In this document: piece by piece, positions 7,853 to 16,797 of the stretch | Numbering within the stretch: position 1 is the stretch's first letter | Layout of the letters: every line of letters starts with the position of its first letter | DNA from: Rufibacter glacialis | Lineage (GTDB): Bacteria > Bacteroidota > Bacteroidia > Cytophagales > Hymenobacteraceae | Length of the DNA: 64,000 bases | Assembly (NCBI RefSeq): GCF_008271745.1 | Contig: NZ_VKKZ01000024.1 | Coordinates: 186,001 to 250,000, forward strand | Direction: 5' to 3' | Made by a program: the position numbers and the translations under genes | The notes under the pieces: generated by a model | What the model saw: the letters and a program-made list of their open reading frames with translations, nothing else | Database searches by the model: none | Told to the model about the DNA's origin: nothing

Positions 7853-8953
7853 TCAAGGGTAATTGTTGGTGATGTTCACGTTGGGGTCATGGCTGATGTT
7901 GCCCTGATCCTGCGTGTCAGATCCCCCGGGGGAGAAAGATTGGCCGGGCCTTCTGGCATACCCCGGCCAGGTTCTTTTCACCCGGGCGTTGGTGCTGGAC
8001 TTGCGTTGCTTGGTGAAAGCATAGGTAGCCAAGCCGGCCAACGCCACCAGGCCAGCGGTAGCCAGTACCTTAGGCACGGTGTTGTTCACGGTAGGCGGCA
8101 GCTGTACCACCCCTGAACGGTCAGTGATGGCGGGCTCGGGAACATATCGGCCTTTGGCCGGAATGGCCAGTTGGTCAAACAGCCGGGCCAGTTCATCAAG
8201 CCCTTGCTTTAGTTCCTGGCCGCGCATGGGCAGGCCATGGCCGCTCGCCGCCACTTCCGGGTGTAGGTCAGCCAGTTTTCTAACGGAAGAACGGGCCGCT
8301 GCCCAGTCTGGGGTGAAATAGGCCGGAGGGCCGCAGACTTCCTGTTTCTGGGTTAGCACCGCCAGCGCCGACTCTGGTTTGCGGGTCACAAAGGCATCGC
8401 CTACCAGCAGCACCCGGTCATGCTCCCGGAAGAAGGAGACGTGCCCCGGCGAATGGCCCGGCGTTTCCAGCCATTTCCACTCTGGCATGAACGGCACTGA
8501 CCCGTCTGGGTGAAGCAGTTCCAGCCGCCCTTTGAACGTGATAGGCTTCTTGGGATACATAAACGACATGTACGCCATGCCGCCGCCGCCCACACTGGAG
8601 TCTGGCGGAGGGTAGCTGGAGAGCCCGGTCAGGTAAGGCAATTCCAGGGGGTGGGCAAACACCGGTACCTGCCAGATGTCGGCCAGGGTCTGCAGGGCGC
8701 CTACGTGGTCAAAGTGGCCGTGGGTGAGCAGGATAGCCCTGGGTGGGTTGCCTTTGCCGAACTTGTCCTCGGCGGCTTTTCTGATCCGGTCGGCAGAGCC
8801 GTAAAGGCCCGTGTCTACCAGCACCCAGGACTTATCTGGGTTCTCAATGTAATACAGGTTCACGAAAACAATCTCCATGCCCATGACACCTGGTGCCACC
8901 GGAAAGCAGGAATGCTGCTTTTGCCGCAGCGCATTGGTGATATGATCTTGCAT
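7853..8953 (-). CDS. MBL-fold metallo-hydrolase with C-terminal membrane anchor
   Basis: A 366-residue metallo-beta-lactamase-fold protein. The zinc-binding signature is THGHFDHVG (His78, His80, Asp82, His83), followed by ETPGHSPGHVSF (third-motif His) and LLVGDAFV (bridging Asp). The late His is probably ASGHG. After about residue 290 there is a transmembrane-like segment (VLATAGLVALAGLATYAF) and a basic, glycine-rich tail, so the enzyme may be anchored by its C-terminus. Substrate unknown; the family includes glyoxalase II-like thioesterases and lactonases. The start has the usual short pre-strand leader. Confidence 0.85.
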   Translation of the reverse strand: MQDHITNALRQKQHSCFPVAPGVMGMEIVFVNLYYIENPDKSWVLVDTGLYGSADRIRKAAEDKFGKGNPPRAILLTHGHFDHVGALQTLADIWQVPVFAHPLELPYLTGLSSYPPPDSSVGGGGMAYMSFMYPKKPITFKGRLELLHPDGSVPFMPEWKWLETPGHSPGHVSFFREHDRVLLVGDAFVTRKPESALAVLTQKQEVCGPPAYFTPDWAAARSSVRKLADLHPEVAASGHGLPMRGQELKQGLDELARLFDQLAIPAKGRYVPEPAITDRSGVVQLPPTVNNTVPKVLATAGLVALAGLATYAFTKQRKSSTNARVKRTWPGYARRPGQSFSPGGSDTQDQGNISHDPNVNITNNYP

Positions 8954-8975
8954 AAGTCTGGGAAACAGAAGTGGA

Positions 8976-9221
8976 TTAACTGTCTAACCGGCCAAATACG
9001 CTCAACTCATCTCCGGTGTCATGCCGCGAGTTCTCATCTCCGTCAGTGGATTTACCGCCCTGACCGCCTTGGCTATTGCCGGGCTGCTGGCCTCCCTGCT
9101 TGAAACTGGCGTTGCCTTTGGCCTCAGCGCCGGGTTCCTCAGAGGTGTTTTTCAGTTCATCGGCAGATTCTTTTCCGTCAGGCAATTTCTCGTCTTGGTT
9201 AGGCTTATTGTTGTTTTCCAT
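8976..9221 (-). CDS. Small hydrophilic low-complexity protein
   Basis: About 81 residues from MENNNKPNQDEKLPDG, highly charged and rich in Gly, Gln, Asn, Glu and Ser, probably disordered. No hydrophobic core, signal peptide or domain. It lies 22 bases upstream of the MBL gene on the same strand. I chose the ATG at 9221 because the upstream one adds an unrelated aromatic leader. Function unknown; it could be a stress-associated hydrophilin-like protein. Confidence 0.5.
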   Translation of the reverse strand: MENNNKPNQDEKLPDGKESADELKNTSEEPGAEAKGNASFKQGGQQPGNSQGGQGGKSTDGDENSRHDTGDELSVFGRLDS

Positions 9222-9479
9222 GATGTGGTATGGTTTAGGGTACAAAAACAAGGGTAAACCGGATGGGCCGGCTTGTGTTTGTACGGGCAGATGAAAAAGA
9301 GGGTGTCCCGGACCTGGGAATTTCTGCCGGGCTAAGTTGGAAAAATAAAATTACGTACGTATACTAGTCTTACTTTAAGCGGTAGGTATATGGTTTTGCC
9401 AAAGAAGGCCCATAAGCCATAATTGAAAGAGAGTCGTGTGCCGCCGGAATTTTTCTCACCTGTTTATAGTTGATAAGAC

Positions 9480-9740
9480 ATGGTTAATCTGATCTATCCA
9501 CCTAGCTATATGGCGGTTTATGCAAAGTGCATTGACGCCACCCTGCCTACTTTTGAGCCTGAAGAATGGGTGCAAGAAGGGCATGTATACATTGTGAAAC
9601 ATTTTACAGAGCCTTTGAACCAAGAGGAAGGCATGGCGGTGACCATCATTGATGAAGAGGGCGAAGAGATCCATCCTTCTCCATCGCACTGGAGTTTTTC
9701 CTCTAACCGGTTTGAACTCTTCTCTATCTTCCTGAACTAA
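9480..9740 (+). CDS. Uncharacterised 86-aa protein
   Basis: A small soluble acidic protein: MVNLIYPPSYMAVYAKCIDATL, then EEWVQEGHVYIVKHF and a middle VTIIDEEGEEIHPSPSHWSF. The pattern of alternating strands suggests a small beta-barrel. No motif of known function. It is followed by a strong bidirectional terminator and stands alone. Confidence 0.6.
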   Translation: MVNLIYPPSYMAVYAKCIDATLPTFEPEEWVQEGHVYIVKHFTEPLNQEEGMAVTIIDEEGEEIHPSPSHWSFSSNRFELFSIFLN

Positions 9741-9765
9741 GTTTTTTAACGCTTCTTTTCAGAAT

Positions 9766-9823
9766 ATGCCATCAAAACAGAAAGGGCTGACCATTTGGTC
9801 AGCCCTTTCTGTTTTGATGGCAT
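9766..9823. terminator. Bidirectional terminator, perfect 28-bp stem with 2-base loop
   Basis: Arms 9766-9793 and 9796-9823 are exact reverse complements (starting ATGCCATCAAAACAG) with only TT between them. It separates the convergent genes at 9480-9740 and 9833-13387. Confidence 0.85.
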
Positions 9824-9832
9824 TTTTGGTTT

Positions 9833-12800
9833 TTAGAACAGGAAACCCGCCCGCAGCAGGAACTGGGTTTGCTCCTGAGACGAAGCCATGCCTAAGGAGA
9901 TCACCACCTGGTTCAACGGGGAGAGCCACACGCCTCCGCCGTAGCCGGTGTGCCACTTGTCAGAGTCTTCATTGTCCATCCATACCCGGCCCACGTCATG
10001 GAACCCGAATACCCCCAGCGAAGCCGGGAACAGGTAGGTGGTGAAGCTGAACAGGCGAAGACGGGCCTCGGTGTTGTTGTAGAAGCTGCTCTGGCCGCTG
10101 AAGCGGTTGCGGCGGTACCCGCGCAGCATAGAAGGACCATCCAGGAACTGGGCCTGGAAGAACTCAAAGCTGTTCCCAAAGGTATGGCCCCCTCCAAAGC
10201 GCGTGGCCAACGTCAGTTTCAGCGGAACGCGCAGGGTTTTGTAAATGGCAAATTGGGTATGCACCCGCGCCACGTCTGAAGAACCCTGTTTGGTGCCCTT
10301 GAGCAGGTCTGCAGCTACTTGCCAGTGCACCCCTTTGCTGGGCAGGGCGGCCAGGTCACGCGAGTCCAGCACATACTCCAGGCGGGCCCCCGCGTAGGAT
10401 TTAGGTTCATAGTACCCTATGCCTTGTTCCGTGCCCTCCAGTTGCATGGGTAGAAAGCGCCCCGGGATCTGGTCTACGTTCACGCTCTGGTAGGCAGGCC
10501 CCACAAACAACGTTTCATATTCACTCAGCTTGCGGCCCACCAGCAGGTTGGTGTAGAACTGAGAAGACTCAAACCGGTAATTCTCAATGTCAATATCTGG
10601 GTTGTAAGGCGTTTCATTGCCTAGCCCAAAGAAGTTCTCGGCAAAGCCCGGGCTTTTCCAGTTCACGTTCACCTTCAGGTCCAGGCCCAGGCGCAGGTTG
10701 GTGAAATGCGAGGCATAGTCTACCAGAAACGACTGGGTGTTGAAGGCGTAGCTGCCCACCAACCGGTGCATCATGCCATACGGCTCCTTCTGGAAACTCT
10801 GGGTTTTGAGCAAGACGCCCGCGCCCAAGATCAAACCATCGTCGCGGTTGTATTCCACAGAACCCAAGGGACCCAAGTAATTGTATTTGAAGCTCTTGCG
10901 GTCATACACCGGCGTGTTGCGCAGATGGGTGAGGTTTCTGGCTTCTGGCCCTAGCTGGAGCTGGGCGCCGTTGGGTTGGTCATACACATAGGTAAGCCTC
11001 CGCAGGCCCACCACGCTGGAACTATCTGTGATCAGGTCCTGGCCCTCGCCGCCTATGATCCTTAGCCTGATGCCGTCCGCGGCTTTTCCCCGCACAATGA
11101 ACTCATCCGTGCCGCCCAGGCCGTACAGCCTGATCTCGCGGGTCTCATCTGGCAGGAAGCGGCGTCTGTACAAAACGTTCTCCGCGTCAGCATCCTTTTT
11201 CTTGGTAATGGTCACCAGCGTGGCGCCGCCTGGTTCCCGCAGTACCTCAAAACGCTCTTCCTGGTCAGTGCCTACCACGTCTACCTTGTGGGCCAGGAAC
11301 TCATAATAGTCTTGGGCGTCGCGTTTGATGGTGGCGCGCCGGGCTTTCAGCGTTTGGGCCAGCTGCTGCCCAGAGACTTTCTGGATCTCTGCCGGTAACT
11401 GCCTTACCGCCTCCTCAATAGCGGCATCTGTGAGGCCGGCCTCCACGGAGTCTGCCATGGCCACCCAGTCTTGGCGTTCCAGGCCCGTGAGGAAATAGCG
11501 GTCAAAGTACCGGTTGTTGAAGTTGAAGCCCTTGATGTCGCGCAGGCTCTCGTCAAAGCCCTGTACTTTGGGCATGATCCAGCGGCGGCTGGCAATGTTC
11601 GGGATTACGCCCTGGTTCACGAAGAAGGCTTGGTCACGGTCGCGGGGAACCGGTCTGTAGAGCTTGCCTTTGCCCTCTTTCTTGAATTCCGCCCAGCGCC
11701 ACTGGTCATCATGGCGGTCCCAGTCGGCAATGAAGAAGTCCAGGAGGCGGGCCCGCAGCACGCTGCGCTGGTCTACCTGGTCGTTCTGATCTTCCAGGGT
11801 GTTCTCCAGCACCTTGTCAGTGCCTACCACGTTCTCTGATCGGCCAAAGCTGGCAAGGTCAGACATGTCCTCGTCGGGGCGTTCCTCAAACATACCAATG
11901 GTGTTGGCGAAGCCTTTCAGGTATTTCCCGAACCGCGGGTCATCCGGGATAATGAAATACTGCGGATTGGTGTGGTACACGCCCACAGCGTTGGCCAGCC
12001 GCGGCACCACCAGAGCCCCGTACGGGTGGGAGGCCGAAATCTGGTCTTTCACCACATCGGCGGCCAGGGTATGGCGCAGGATCCTGGGCAAAGCGGCGTC
12101 TGGGTATTTCTCTACTGACCGCAGCACGTACTGGCGGCCGGTGCTGTCTTCCAGGCGCAAGGAAACAGTTTGGAACCCGCCGCCCTTCTGCACCACCTTC
12201 AGGCCGCCGTTTTGGGTGCCGATATCAAAAACCGGCAGAGAAACGGGGGTTTCCCATTCTGGCCGGTAGTTCTTGCCCAGCAGCCATTCCCTGAAACCGC
12301 TGGCTCTGTACACCAGGCTGGCGGGCAGGGCATCTTTCTGCCCCGCGAAGTTCAGGTTCAGTTTCTTGGTTTCCTCTTCTACCTGTTTCTGGGTAGGCTT
12401 GCGGGAGAGCAGAGTCCGGTAGGCCACCTTCCCCTGGGTGCTTTTTACGTCTGGGGCAGTCCAGATCTCCAGCCAGGTTTCCCCGTTGGGGAAGTACAGG
12501 AGCTTGGCAAACCCGGGCGCGTTTTCAGTGAAAGCCGCCGCAGCGTCATGGCCTAGCTTTGCTTTCTCCTGGCCCAGTCCCAAACCCAGGTAATGGATGC
12601 TGTCTTGACGGCTATGCGACAGAGAAGCTGAGTTCCCTTCTGCGTGTACCACACCTGAGTGTTGGGTGTACATCTGCGCAAGCTGGCGGTGCATGAGACG
12701 GCGTTCCAGGCTCTTCATCTTTGGGGAGGTGCTCATCACCACCAAGAGGTTTTTCTCTTCGTTGCTGCGCAACACATCATCCAGGGCGGCCAAGGTAGCC

Positions 12801-13387
12801 GTGACGCCGGTGGTAGGGCAGCTGCGTTGTTCCTCTTCCTCGTCCATGCGGCGGTTAGGCAGCAGCCATTGGGTGTCCATCAGAAACAGGTGCACGTCTT
12901 GGGTGAGGGAGACCTCGGCAGGGCCGGGGCAGTGGTTTTCTGGCAGGAACAGCTTCTCGTTCTTCAGGTAGGTGGTGATAAACCGCTCCTGGTTGCGTAC
13001 CTCCTGTACCAGATTGCCTTTGGCGTCATGTTCACCGGGTAGGAGAATGAGCTTGCCTGGGTAGCCTTGCAGATAGCCCAGTTGGGTTTGCAGTTGGGCC
13101 TCCAGCTCTTTCCGGTTAGGCGCCGAGACGCCGGGCAGGGCCGCCGGTAGGAACGGGTTGCCTATAAACACCATGGCGCTTTTCTCGCCGGCCAGCTTAA
13201 GCTGCTCCTGCAAGAGGGGTAAGGGGGCCGCCGTGCTTTGCCCCGGAGACCACCGGCCCGCTAAAAGCACCGTGTAAGAAGGGGCACCAGAGGGTAAGCT
13301 GGGCTGTTGGGCCCAGGAGGTAAAAGGGCAGAAAACCCAAAGGCAAAGGTGAAGCAGGATTACCCTGAAGGGTAAATTTTCTTTCAT
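9833..13387 (-). CDS. Outer-membrane protein: phosphoesterase-like, kinase-like and Omp85-type barrel regions
   Basis: A 1184-residue secreted protein starting MKENLPF, with signal peptide to about residue 23 (SWAQ). Three regions follow. (1) Residues about 30-320 look like a calcineurin-type phosphoesterase (LILLPGEHDAKG, FLMDTQWLLP, LLVVMSTSP) whose metal ligands are degraded: GNHD has become GEHD and the HHP motif STSP. (2) About 350-800 is a domain shared with the gene at 16993, with RARLLDFFIADWDRHDDQW and VPRDRDQAFF, which resemble catalytic and metal loops of HipA/FAM20/CotH-type kinases. (3) From about 860 to the C-terminal Phe is a beta-barrel of the BamA/TamA surface-antigen type (GPSMLRGYRRNRFSGQ near the end). 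The start at 13387 or 13393 is chosen for the signal peptide. Probably outer membrane; function unknown. Confidence 0.8.
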   Translation of the reverse strand: MKENLPFRVILLHLCLWVFCPFTSWAQQPSLPSGAPSYTVLLAGRWSPGQSTAAPLPLLQEQLKLAGEKSAMVFIGNPFLPAALPGVSAPNRKELEAQLQTQLGYLQGYPGKLILLPGEHDAKGNLVQEVRNQERFITTYLKNEKLFLPENHCPGPAEVSLTQDVHLFLMDTQWLLPNRRMDEEEEQRSCPTTGVTATLAALDDVLRSNEEKNLLVVMSTSPKMKSLERRLMHRQLAQMYTQHSGVVHAEGNSASLSHSRQDSIHYLGLGLGQEKAKLGHDAAAAFTENAPGFAKLLYFPNGETWLEIWTAPDVKSTQGKVAYRTLLSRKPTQKQVEEETKKLNLNFAGQKDALPASLVYRASGFREWLLGKNYRPEWETPVSLPVFDIGTQNGGLKVVQKGGGFQTVSLRLEDSTGRQYVLRSVEKYPDAALPRILRHTLAADVVKDQISASHPYGALVVPRLANAVGVYHTNPQYFIIPDDPRFGKYLKGFANTIGMFEERPDEDMSDLASFGRSENVVGTDKVLENTLEDQNDQVDQRSVLRARLLDFFIADWDRHDDQWRWAEFKKEGKGKLYRPVPRDRDQAFFVNQGVIPNIASRRWIMPKVQGFDESLRDIKGFNFNNRYFDRYFLTGLERQDWVAMADSVEAGLTDAAIEEAVRQLPAEIQKVSGQQLAQTLKARRATIKRDAQDYYEFLAHKVDVVGTDQEERFEVLREPGGATLVTITKKKDADAENVLYRRRFLPDETREIRLYGLGGTDEFIVRGKAADGIRLRIIGGEGQDLITDSSSVVGLRRLTYVYDQPNGAQLQLGPEARNLTHLRNTPVYDRKSFKYNYLGPLGSVEYNRDDGLILGAGVLLKTQSFQKEPYGMMHRLVGSYAFNTQSFLVDYASHFTNLRLGLDLKVNVNWKSPGFAENFFGLGNETPYNPDIDIENYRFESSQFYTNLLVGRKLSEYETLFVGPAYQSVNVDQIPGRFLPMQLEGTEQGIGYYEPKSYAGARLEYVLDSRDLAALPSKGVHWQVAADLLKGTKQGSSDVARVHTQFAIYKTLRVPLKLTLATRFGGGHTFGNSFEFFQAQFLDGPSMLRGYRRNRFSGQSSFYNNTEARLRLFSFTTYLFPASLGVFGFHDVGRVWMDNEDSDKWHTGYGGGVWLSPLNQVVISLGMASSQEQTQFLLRAGFLF

Positions 13388-13415
13388 GTTCATTAAAATT
13401 AGATGCTGGTAACCC

Positions 13416-13455
13416 GGTTGTTTCAGGCCTCTTCCCAGAAAAGGCAGGCCAAACC
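13416..13455. repeat. Copy of the dispersed GGCCTG-type palindrome
   Basis: GTTTCAGGCCTCTTCCC / GAAAAGGCAGGCCAAAC, upstream of the large outer-membrane protein gene, in the divergent spacer 13388-13654. Confidence 0.5.
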
Positions 13456-13654
13456 AAATAGACCCCACGGTATACACGCTGGGGAGTGTCCAGGCGCGTT
13501 TGCGGCTGTTTACGCATTTTTTGCTATATAAGGTTGATTCTAAGAGCGGCTTTCCTGCGTAAAAGTGGTCTTTTGTCAAAAGTTTGAGAACCGGCCCCTG
13601 AAAGGAATAATTTGAGGCCCTGGTTTGTTTACCCAGAAGAGACTTGATTTTACT

Positions 13655-14209
13655 ATGCCTGCATTGGATAAAGACCTCCGGAAGGCCCTGTTGGCCTTGC
13701 CCGCCGCCAAAAAAGACAAGCTTTTGGTTCAGTTACTGGCTACCCAGCCCGTGTTGCAGGACCAGCTCAGATTTGAGTTACTGGAAGGGCCCAGCGCGCT
13801 GGAAGAAAGAAGGGAGGCGCTGCGAACGCAGGTGCAAACCCTCTCCCGGGGCTTTTACTACAACGCCACGGAGCTACTGACTGGCCTGCGGCAAATGTGC
13901 CCTCCGTTGAGCTACCATGTCAAAGTAACCGGTGATGTGTACGGAGAGGTAAGCCTGCTTTTGTTGCTCTTGCAGGAAGTGCTAAAGCATCAGCAGGAAA
14001 TGCTGTCTTCTCTTTCTGGGGCCACAGAGGCCTTGGCGCTCTTTCTGGCCAAGCGGGCCCAGGAGCTGGTACAGAAACTGCAGAAGCTGCACGAAGACCT
14101 GCACGTGGAATTCTCTGAGGCGGTGAATGAAGTGCTCCCCAGGCTGCATGCTTCCGCGGCCGGATACTCCGCCAGAAAGCTGGGCGTACCCGTGCAATGG
14201 CAAGGGTAG
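13655..14209 (+). CDS. Uncharacterised helical protein
   Basis: 184 residues from MPALDKDLRKALLALPAA, with no signal peptide. Nearly all helical by composition: amphipathic helices around KKDKLLVQLLATQPVLQDQL, a Leu-rich EVSLLLLLLQEVLKHQQEML, and ELVQKLQKLHEDLHVEF. A paired helical bundle is likely. An ATG at 13625 is possible but adds ten residues unlike the rest. Function unknown. Confidence 0.6.
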   Translation: MPALDKDLRKALLALPAAKKDKLLVQLLATQPVLQDQLRFELLEGPSALEERREALRTQVQTLSRGFYYNATELLTGLRQMCPPLSYHVKVTGDVYGEVSLLLLLLQEVLKHQQEMLSSLSGATEALALFLAKRAQELVQKLQKLHEDLHVEFSEAVNEVLPRLHASAAGYSARKLGVPVQWQG

Positions 14210-14254
14210 GTGTCCCGGTAAACAAGGAAAATTAACGCTTGCGGTGCTGAAGGA

Positions 14255-14292
14255 AGTTTAAAGACCAGTTTTCAGAAAAGGGCGGCAAAACG
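14255..14292. repeat. Copy of the dispersed GGCCTG-type palindrome (weak)
   Basis: AAGACCAGTTTTCAGAAAAGG...GGCAAAACG between the helical protein gene and vsr; a degenerate member of the family. Confidence 0.35.
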
Positions 14293-14353
14293 AACACCCG
14301 GCTAAACATTCCCTGAAAAGGTCTTCCTTTGGCAGAAAGAGGTCCAAAACAGC

Positions 14354-14833
14354 TTATGCTGCCTCTAGCCAGTAACTCTCCGGCACGCCCGCATGTAAGG
14401 CTTTGACTGCAAACAGGCAGCCGGGTACATCTTTCTGCAACTGGCAGGCCCAGATCACCAGCACCTGCCAGCCGGCGGCCTTGAGTTTCTCCCGGTTCCG
14501 GTGGTCCCGTTCCTGGTTGCGGGCGAATTTCTCGGCCCAGAAAGTGGTGTTGGTCTTGGGCAGGGCCGGGGCGCAATAGGGGCAACGGTGCCAGAAACAG
14601 CCGTGCAGGAAGATCGCCAACCTGCGGCCGGGATAGCAGACATCGGGCTTGCCCGGCACCTTTTTCCAGTGTAGCCGGTAACCGCGTAACCCGCCGTGCC
14701 AAAGGGCCCGGCGCAGCAGAAGCTCTGGTTGCGTGTGCTTGGCTTTGTTGCCGCGCATGTACCGGCTTACGCGCTCCTGGGCGGTGAGCGGAGCGGTCTC
14801 TGCGGGAGCGTATTTCTTCTTGGTTTTTGGCAT
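14354..14833 (-). CDS. vsr: Very short patch repair (Vsr) endonuclease
   Basis: About 159 residues from MPKTKKKYAP. Vsr nicks DNA next to T:G mismatches left by deamination of 5-methylcytosine. Visible family features: RVSRYMRGNKAKHTQPELLL at the start, the metal site GKPDVCYPGRR (Asp of the GKPD motif), the zinc/catalytic segment FLHGCFWHRC, then KTNTTFWAEKF and NQERDHRNREKLKAAGW near the end (catalytic-domain Asn/Arg and Trp). Length is normal. Vsr normally lies next to a cytosine-5 DNA methyltransferase; none is present in the window. The neighbours are a helical protein gene and a broken cytochrome c gene. Confidence 0.9.
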   Translation of the reverse strand: MPKTKKKYAPAETAPLTAQERVSRYMRGNKAKHTQPELLLRRALWHGGLRGYRLHWKKVPGKPDVCYPGRRLAIFLHGCFWHRCPYCAPALPKTNTTFWAEKFARNQERDHRNREKLKAAGWQVLVIWACQLQKDVPGCLFAVKALHAGVPESYWLEAA

Positions 14834-14944
14834 GCTACGGGGTGTGCAAAGAAAACACAATTACCATAGGCAGAGTGCCAGGCAAGGGTTCTTTTTAGGG
14901 TGATTGGAGTAAACCAAGGCGTAAACGCTACAAAGAGGCAAGCC

Positions 14945-14982
14945 GCTTTTGGTCAGTTTCTACCAAAACAGCCGTAAAATGG
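14945..14982. repeat. Copy of the dispersed palindrome (weak)
   Basis: GGTCAGTTTCTACC / AAAACAGCCGTAAAATGG in the spacer between vsr and the cytochrome c gene; weak match to the GGCCTG family. Confidence 0.3.
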
Positions 14983-15018
14983 TCTCTCCCATGAGCAAAG
15001 AGGGGCTAACGGTTCAAG

Positions 15019-15995
15019 CTAATTTTTGGTGAAGCGGGTGACCTTGTGCTGCACGGCTGGTAGGCTCTGCAAATAGACATAGATAGCCTCCAGGTCTTCG
15101 CGCTCCATGCCGGCGTACATAGACCACGGCATAAGGGTGTTTAATTCACCTTTGCCTACGGTGTGGGGGCGGTACGAAGAGTCTGCGTATTGCTTGAACC
15201 GGCTCACGAAGGTTTCTTTGCTCCAGCGGCCAATGCCCGTCTGTGGGTCTGGGGTGATGTTGGCCGAGGCTATTTTGCCACCCCCCGGCAAGGGAAATTC
15301 AATTCCTCCGGCAAACTCCATTCCGGCCACGTTTTGGCCCTGCTTTTTCTGGGTATGGCATTTAATGCAGGCCGCCGCCGTGGTCAGGTATTTCCCGTAC
15401 CGCACTTGGTCAGCAGCAGAAGGCACCGGCTGGAATGCTGCTTTCTTGGGTATGGTGTTCAGGAGGAAGTTCATGGGGAAGTCTGCGCGCGAGGCGGGTA
15501 CCTCGTTTTCTATGGCCGGCAACGTGCGCAAATACGCCACCACGGCTTCCATGTCTTCCTGAGCTAACTGGCCGTACAGGTGGTGCGGCATCACCGGGAA
15601 AAGCGGATGGCCTTCTTTATTGACGCCCATGGTGATGGCCCTGAGCACTTCCCCGTCGGTCCAGTCACCTATGCCGGCCGGGGTGATGTTGCGGGCGTAA
15701 AACATGCCCGGGAACCCCATTTCTTTAGAGAAGGCTTCGCCGCCTTTGCCCCACGTGCCGTCTTTGGGCGGACCGGTGAATTTGGTCCAGTCCCGCTCAG
15801 AGTGGCAGTCTATGCACACCATCACGTGATGGGCCAGGTACCGGCCCCGGGCCAATTGGCTTTCAGTGGCGGTGATCTTGAGGTCAGGCGCAGCCCTACG
15901 TTGGGTAAGGCAATTTTTACATACGCCAGGGCAGAAAGAATTACTACCAGCAATCCCGCTCCGCTAATAAGGAAAATACGTCTCGCTTTTTTCAT
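15019..15995 (-). pseudogene. Diheme cytochrome c, apparently frameshifted near its N-terminus
   Basis: The main frame encodes a protein with two haem c motifs, CIDCH (in HHVMVCIDCHSERDW) and CIKCH, typical of membrane-anchored periplasmic diheme cytochromes c that pass electrons in respiration. That frame has no ATG; its first start would be a TTG at 15855, only seven residues upstream of a conserved strand. In another frame an ATG at 15995 starts MKKARRIFLISGAGLLVVIL...YVKIALPNVG, the expected membrane anchor. The main frame continues as APDLKITATESQLARG, the expected next residues. Joining them needs one additional base near 15892-15897, so the gene looks disrupted by a one-base deletion (or a sequencing error). 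Confidence 0.75.
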
Positions 15996-16075
15996 TGTCA
16001 CATGATTCTTGGCAACCGTATGATAATTATATAATTATTGTAATAAAGAACTTTAATATTAACATTTTGGGCAAG

Positions 16076-16110
16076 AAAAAACTCCGCCTAATGCCTTAAG
16101 CGGAGTCTTT
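16076..16110 (-). terminator. Terminator of the 16136-16411 gene
   Basis: ACTCCGC and its complement GCGGAGT frame a 12-base loop (16081-16106). On the minus strand the hairpin is followed by five T residues. Confidence 0.5.
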
Positions 16111-16135
16111 TACTGAAGAGAGAAGGGAAGGTCTG

Positions 16136-16411
16136 TTAGCGCACTTCCTCTGCCTCATTGAACTGATGGTTGCTGCCGTAAGAAACCAGCACAATGGCTC
16201 CAATGGCCACTGCTGCCACAGACAGCACCAATTGTACGGGCGTCAGTTTCTGCCGTACCTTCAGCAGCATTTTGCCAGCGTCTGACAGCAGTTCTGGCAG
16301 TGACTCATGGTTGCCTTGGTAAACGCTTACAATTGACTCCACGGTTTTGGCGAAGTCTTTTGGCTGTACAAGCTGAGGGGTTTGGGAAGAAGTATTCTGG
16401 TTTTGTTCCAT
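16136..16411 (-). CDS. Small membrane protein
   Basis: 91 residues: a polar N-terminus (MEQNQNTSSQTPQLVQPK), an amphipathic helical stretch (AKTVESIVSVYQGNHESLPE) and a C-terminal hydrophobic segment (LVLSVAAVAIGAIVLVSYG, residues about 61-79). One transmembrane helix with a short outside or inside tail. It precedes the cytochrome c gene on the same strand. Function unknown. Confidence 0.6.
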   Translation of the reverse strand: MEQNQNTSSQTPQLVQPKDFAKTVESIVSVYQGNHESLPELLSDAGKMLLKVRQKLTPVQLVLSVAAVAIGAIVLVSYGSNHQFNEAEEVR

Positions 16412-16449
16412 GGTAGTGGTGTCTCTGATGAAAATCGGTTAAATAAAGA

Positions 16450-16485
16450 ATCCCGGCCTGCGCTGGAGCCGGACCGGGATTTTTA
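16450..16485. terminator. Possible terminator of the 16525-16797 gene
   Basis: ATCCCGG...CCGGGAT stem with an internal GC-rich loop (16450-16480) followed on the plus strand by TTTTA. It lies directly downstream of the minus-strand gene at 16525 but the T-run is better on the plus strand. Confidence 0.35.
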
Positions 16486-16524
16486 TACGCAAATACTGAC
16501 GCTTAGGTCATGCTTTTTTGCAAG

Positions 16525-16797
16525 TTATGCCACTTGGCCACCCGCGCTGCGAACGGCTTCGTCTATTTTCTGGATGATCTTGTCTGGGCTGAACATCATA
16601 CTGGCCGGAAAGCTGACCTGTACGTTGTTGATCTGCAGGGTCTGAGAGTTTTCTTCATACGCATAGTCGGCGGTGACGCCTTGCTTGGACACCCGCCCGC
16701 TGTTGCCTGCCAACTCAATGCCGGCGGCGCCTAATTTGCCTTTCAGGTTGTTGTACAGATCTGGGGTTATACCTGTGTAGGTAGCACTGTTTGCCAT
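16525..16797 (-). CDS. Uncharacterised 90-aa protein
   Basis: A small soluble protein starting MANSATYTGITPDLYNNLKG, with two amphipathic segments and a C-terminal helix (PDKIIQKIDEAVRSAGG). The pattern helix-strands-helix suggests a compact alpha/beta domain of the steroid-like or stress-related type, but no motif is clear. Start chosen at 16797 because the upstream ATG at 16851 adds a disconnected basic leader. Function unknown. Confidence 0.55.
   Translation of the reverse strand: MANSATYTGITPDLYNNLKGKLGAAGIELAGNSGRVSKQGVTADYAYEENSQTLQINNVQVSFPASMMFSPDKIIQKIDEAVRSAGGQVA

Noticed and set aside
9252..9479. Possible tRNA in the spacer 9252-9479
   Set aside because: No cloverleaf pairing or T-loop GTTCRA-type sequence found.
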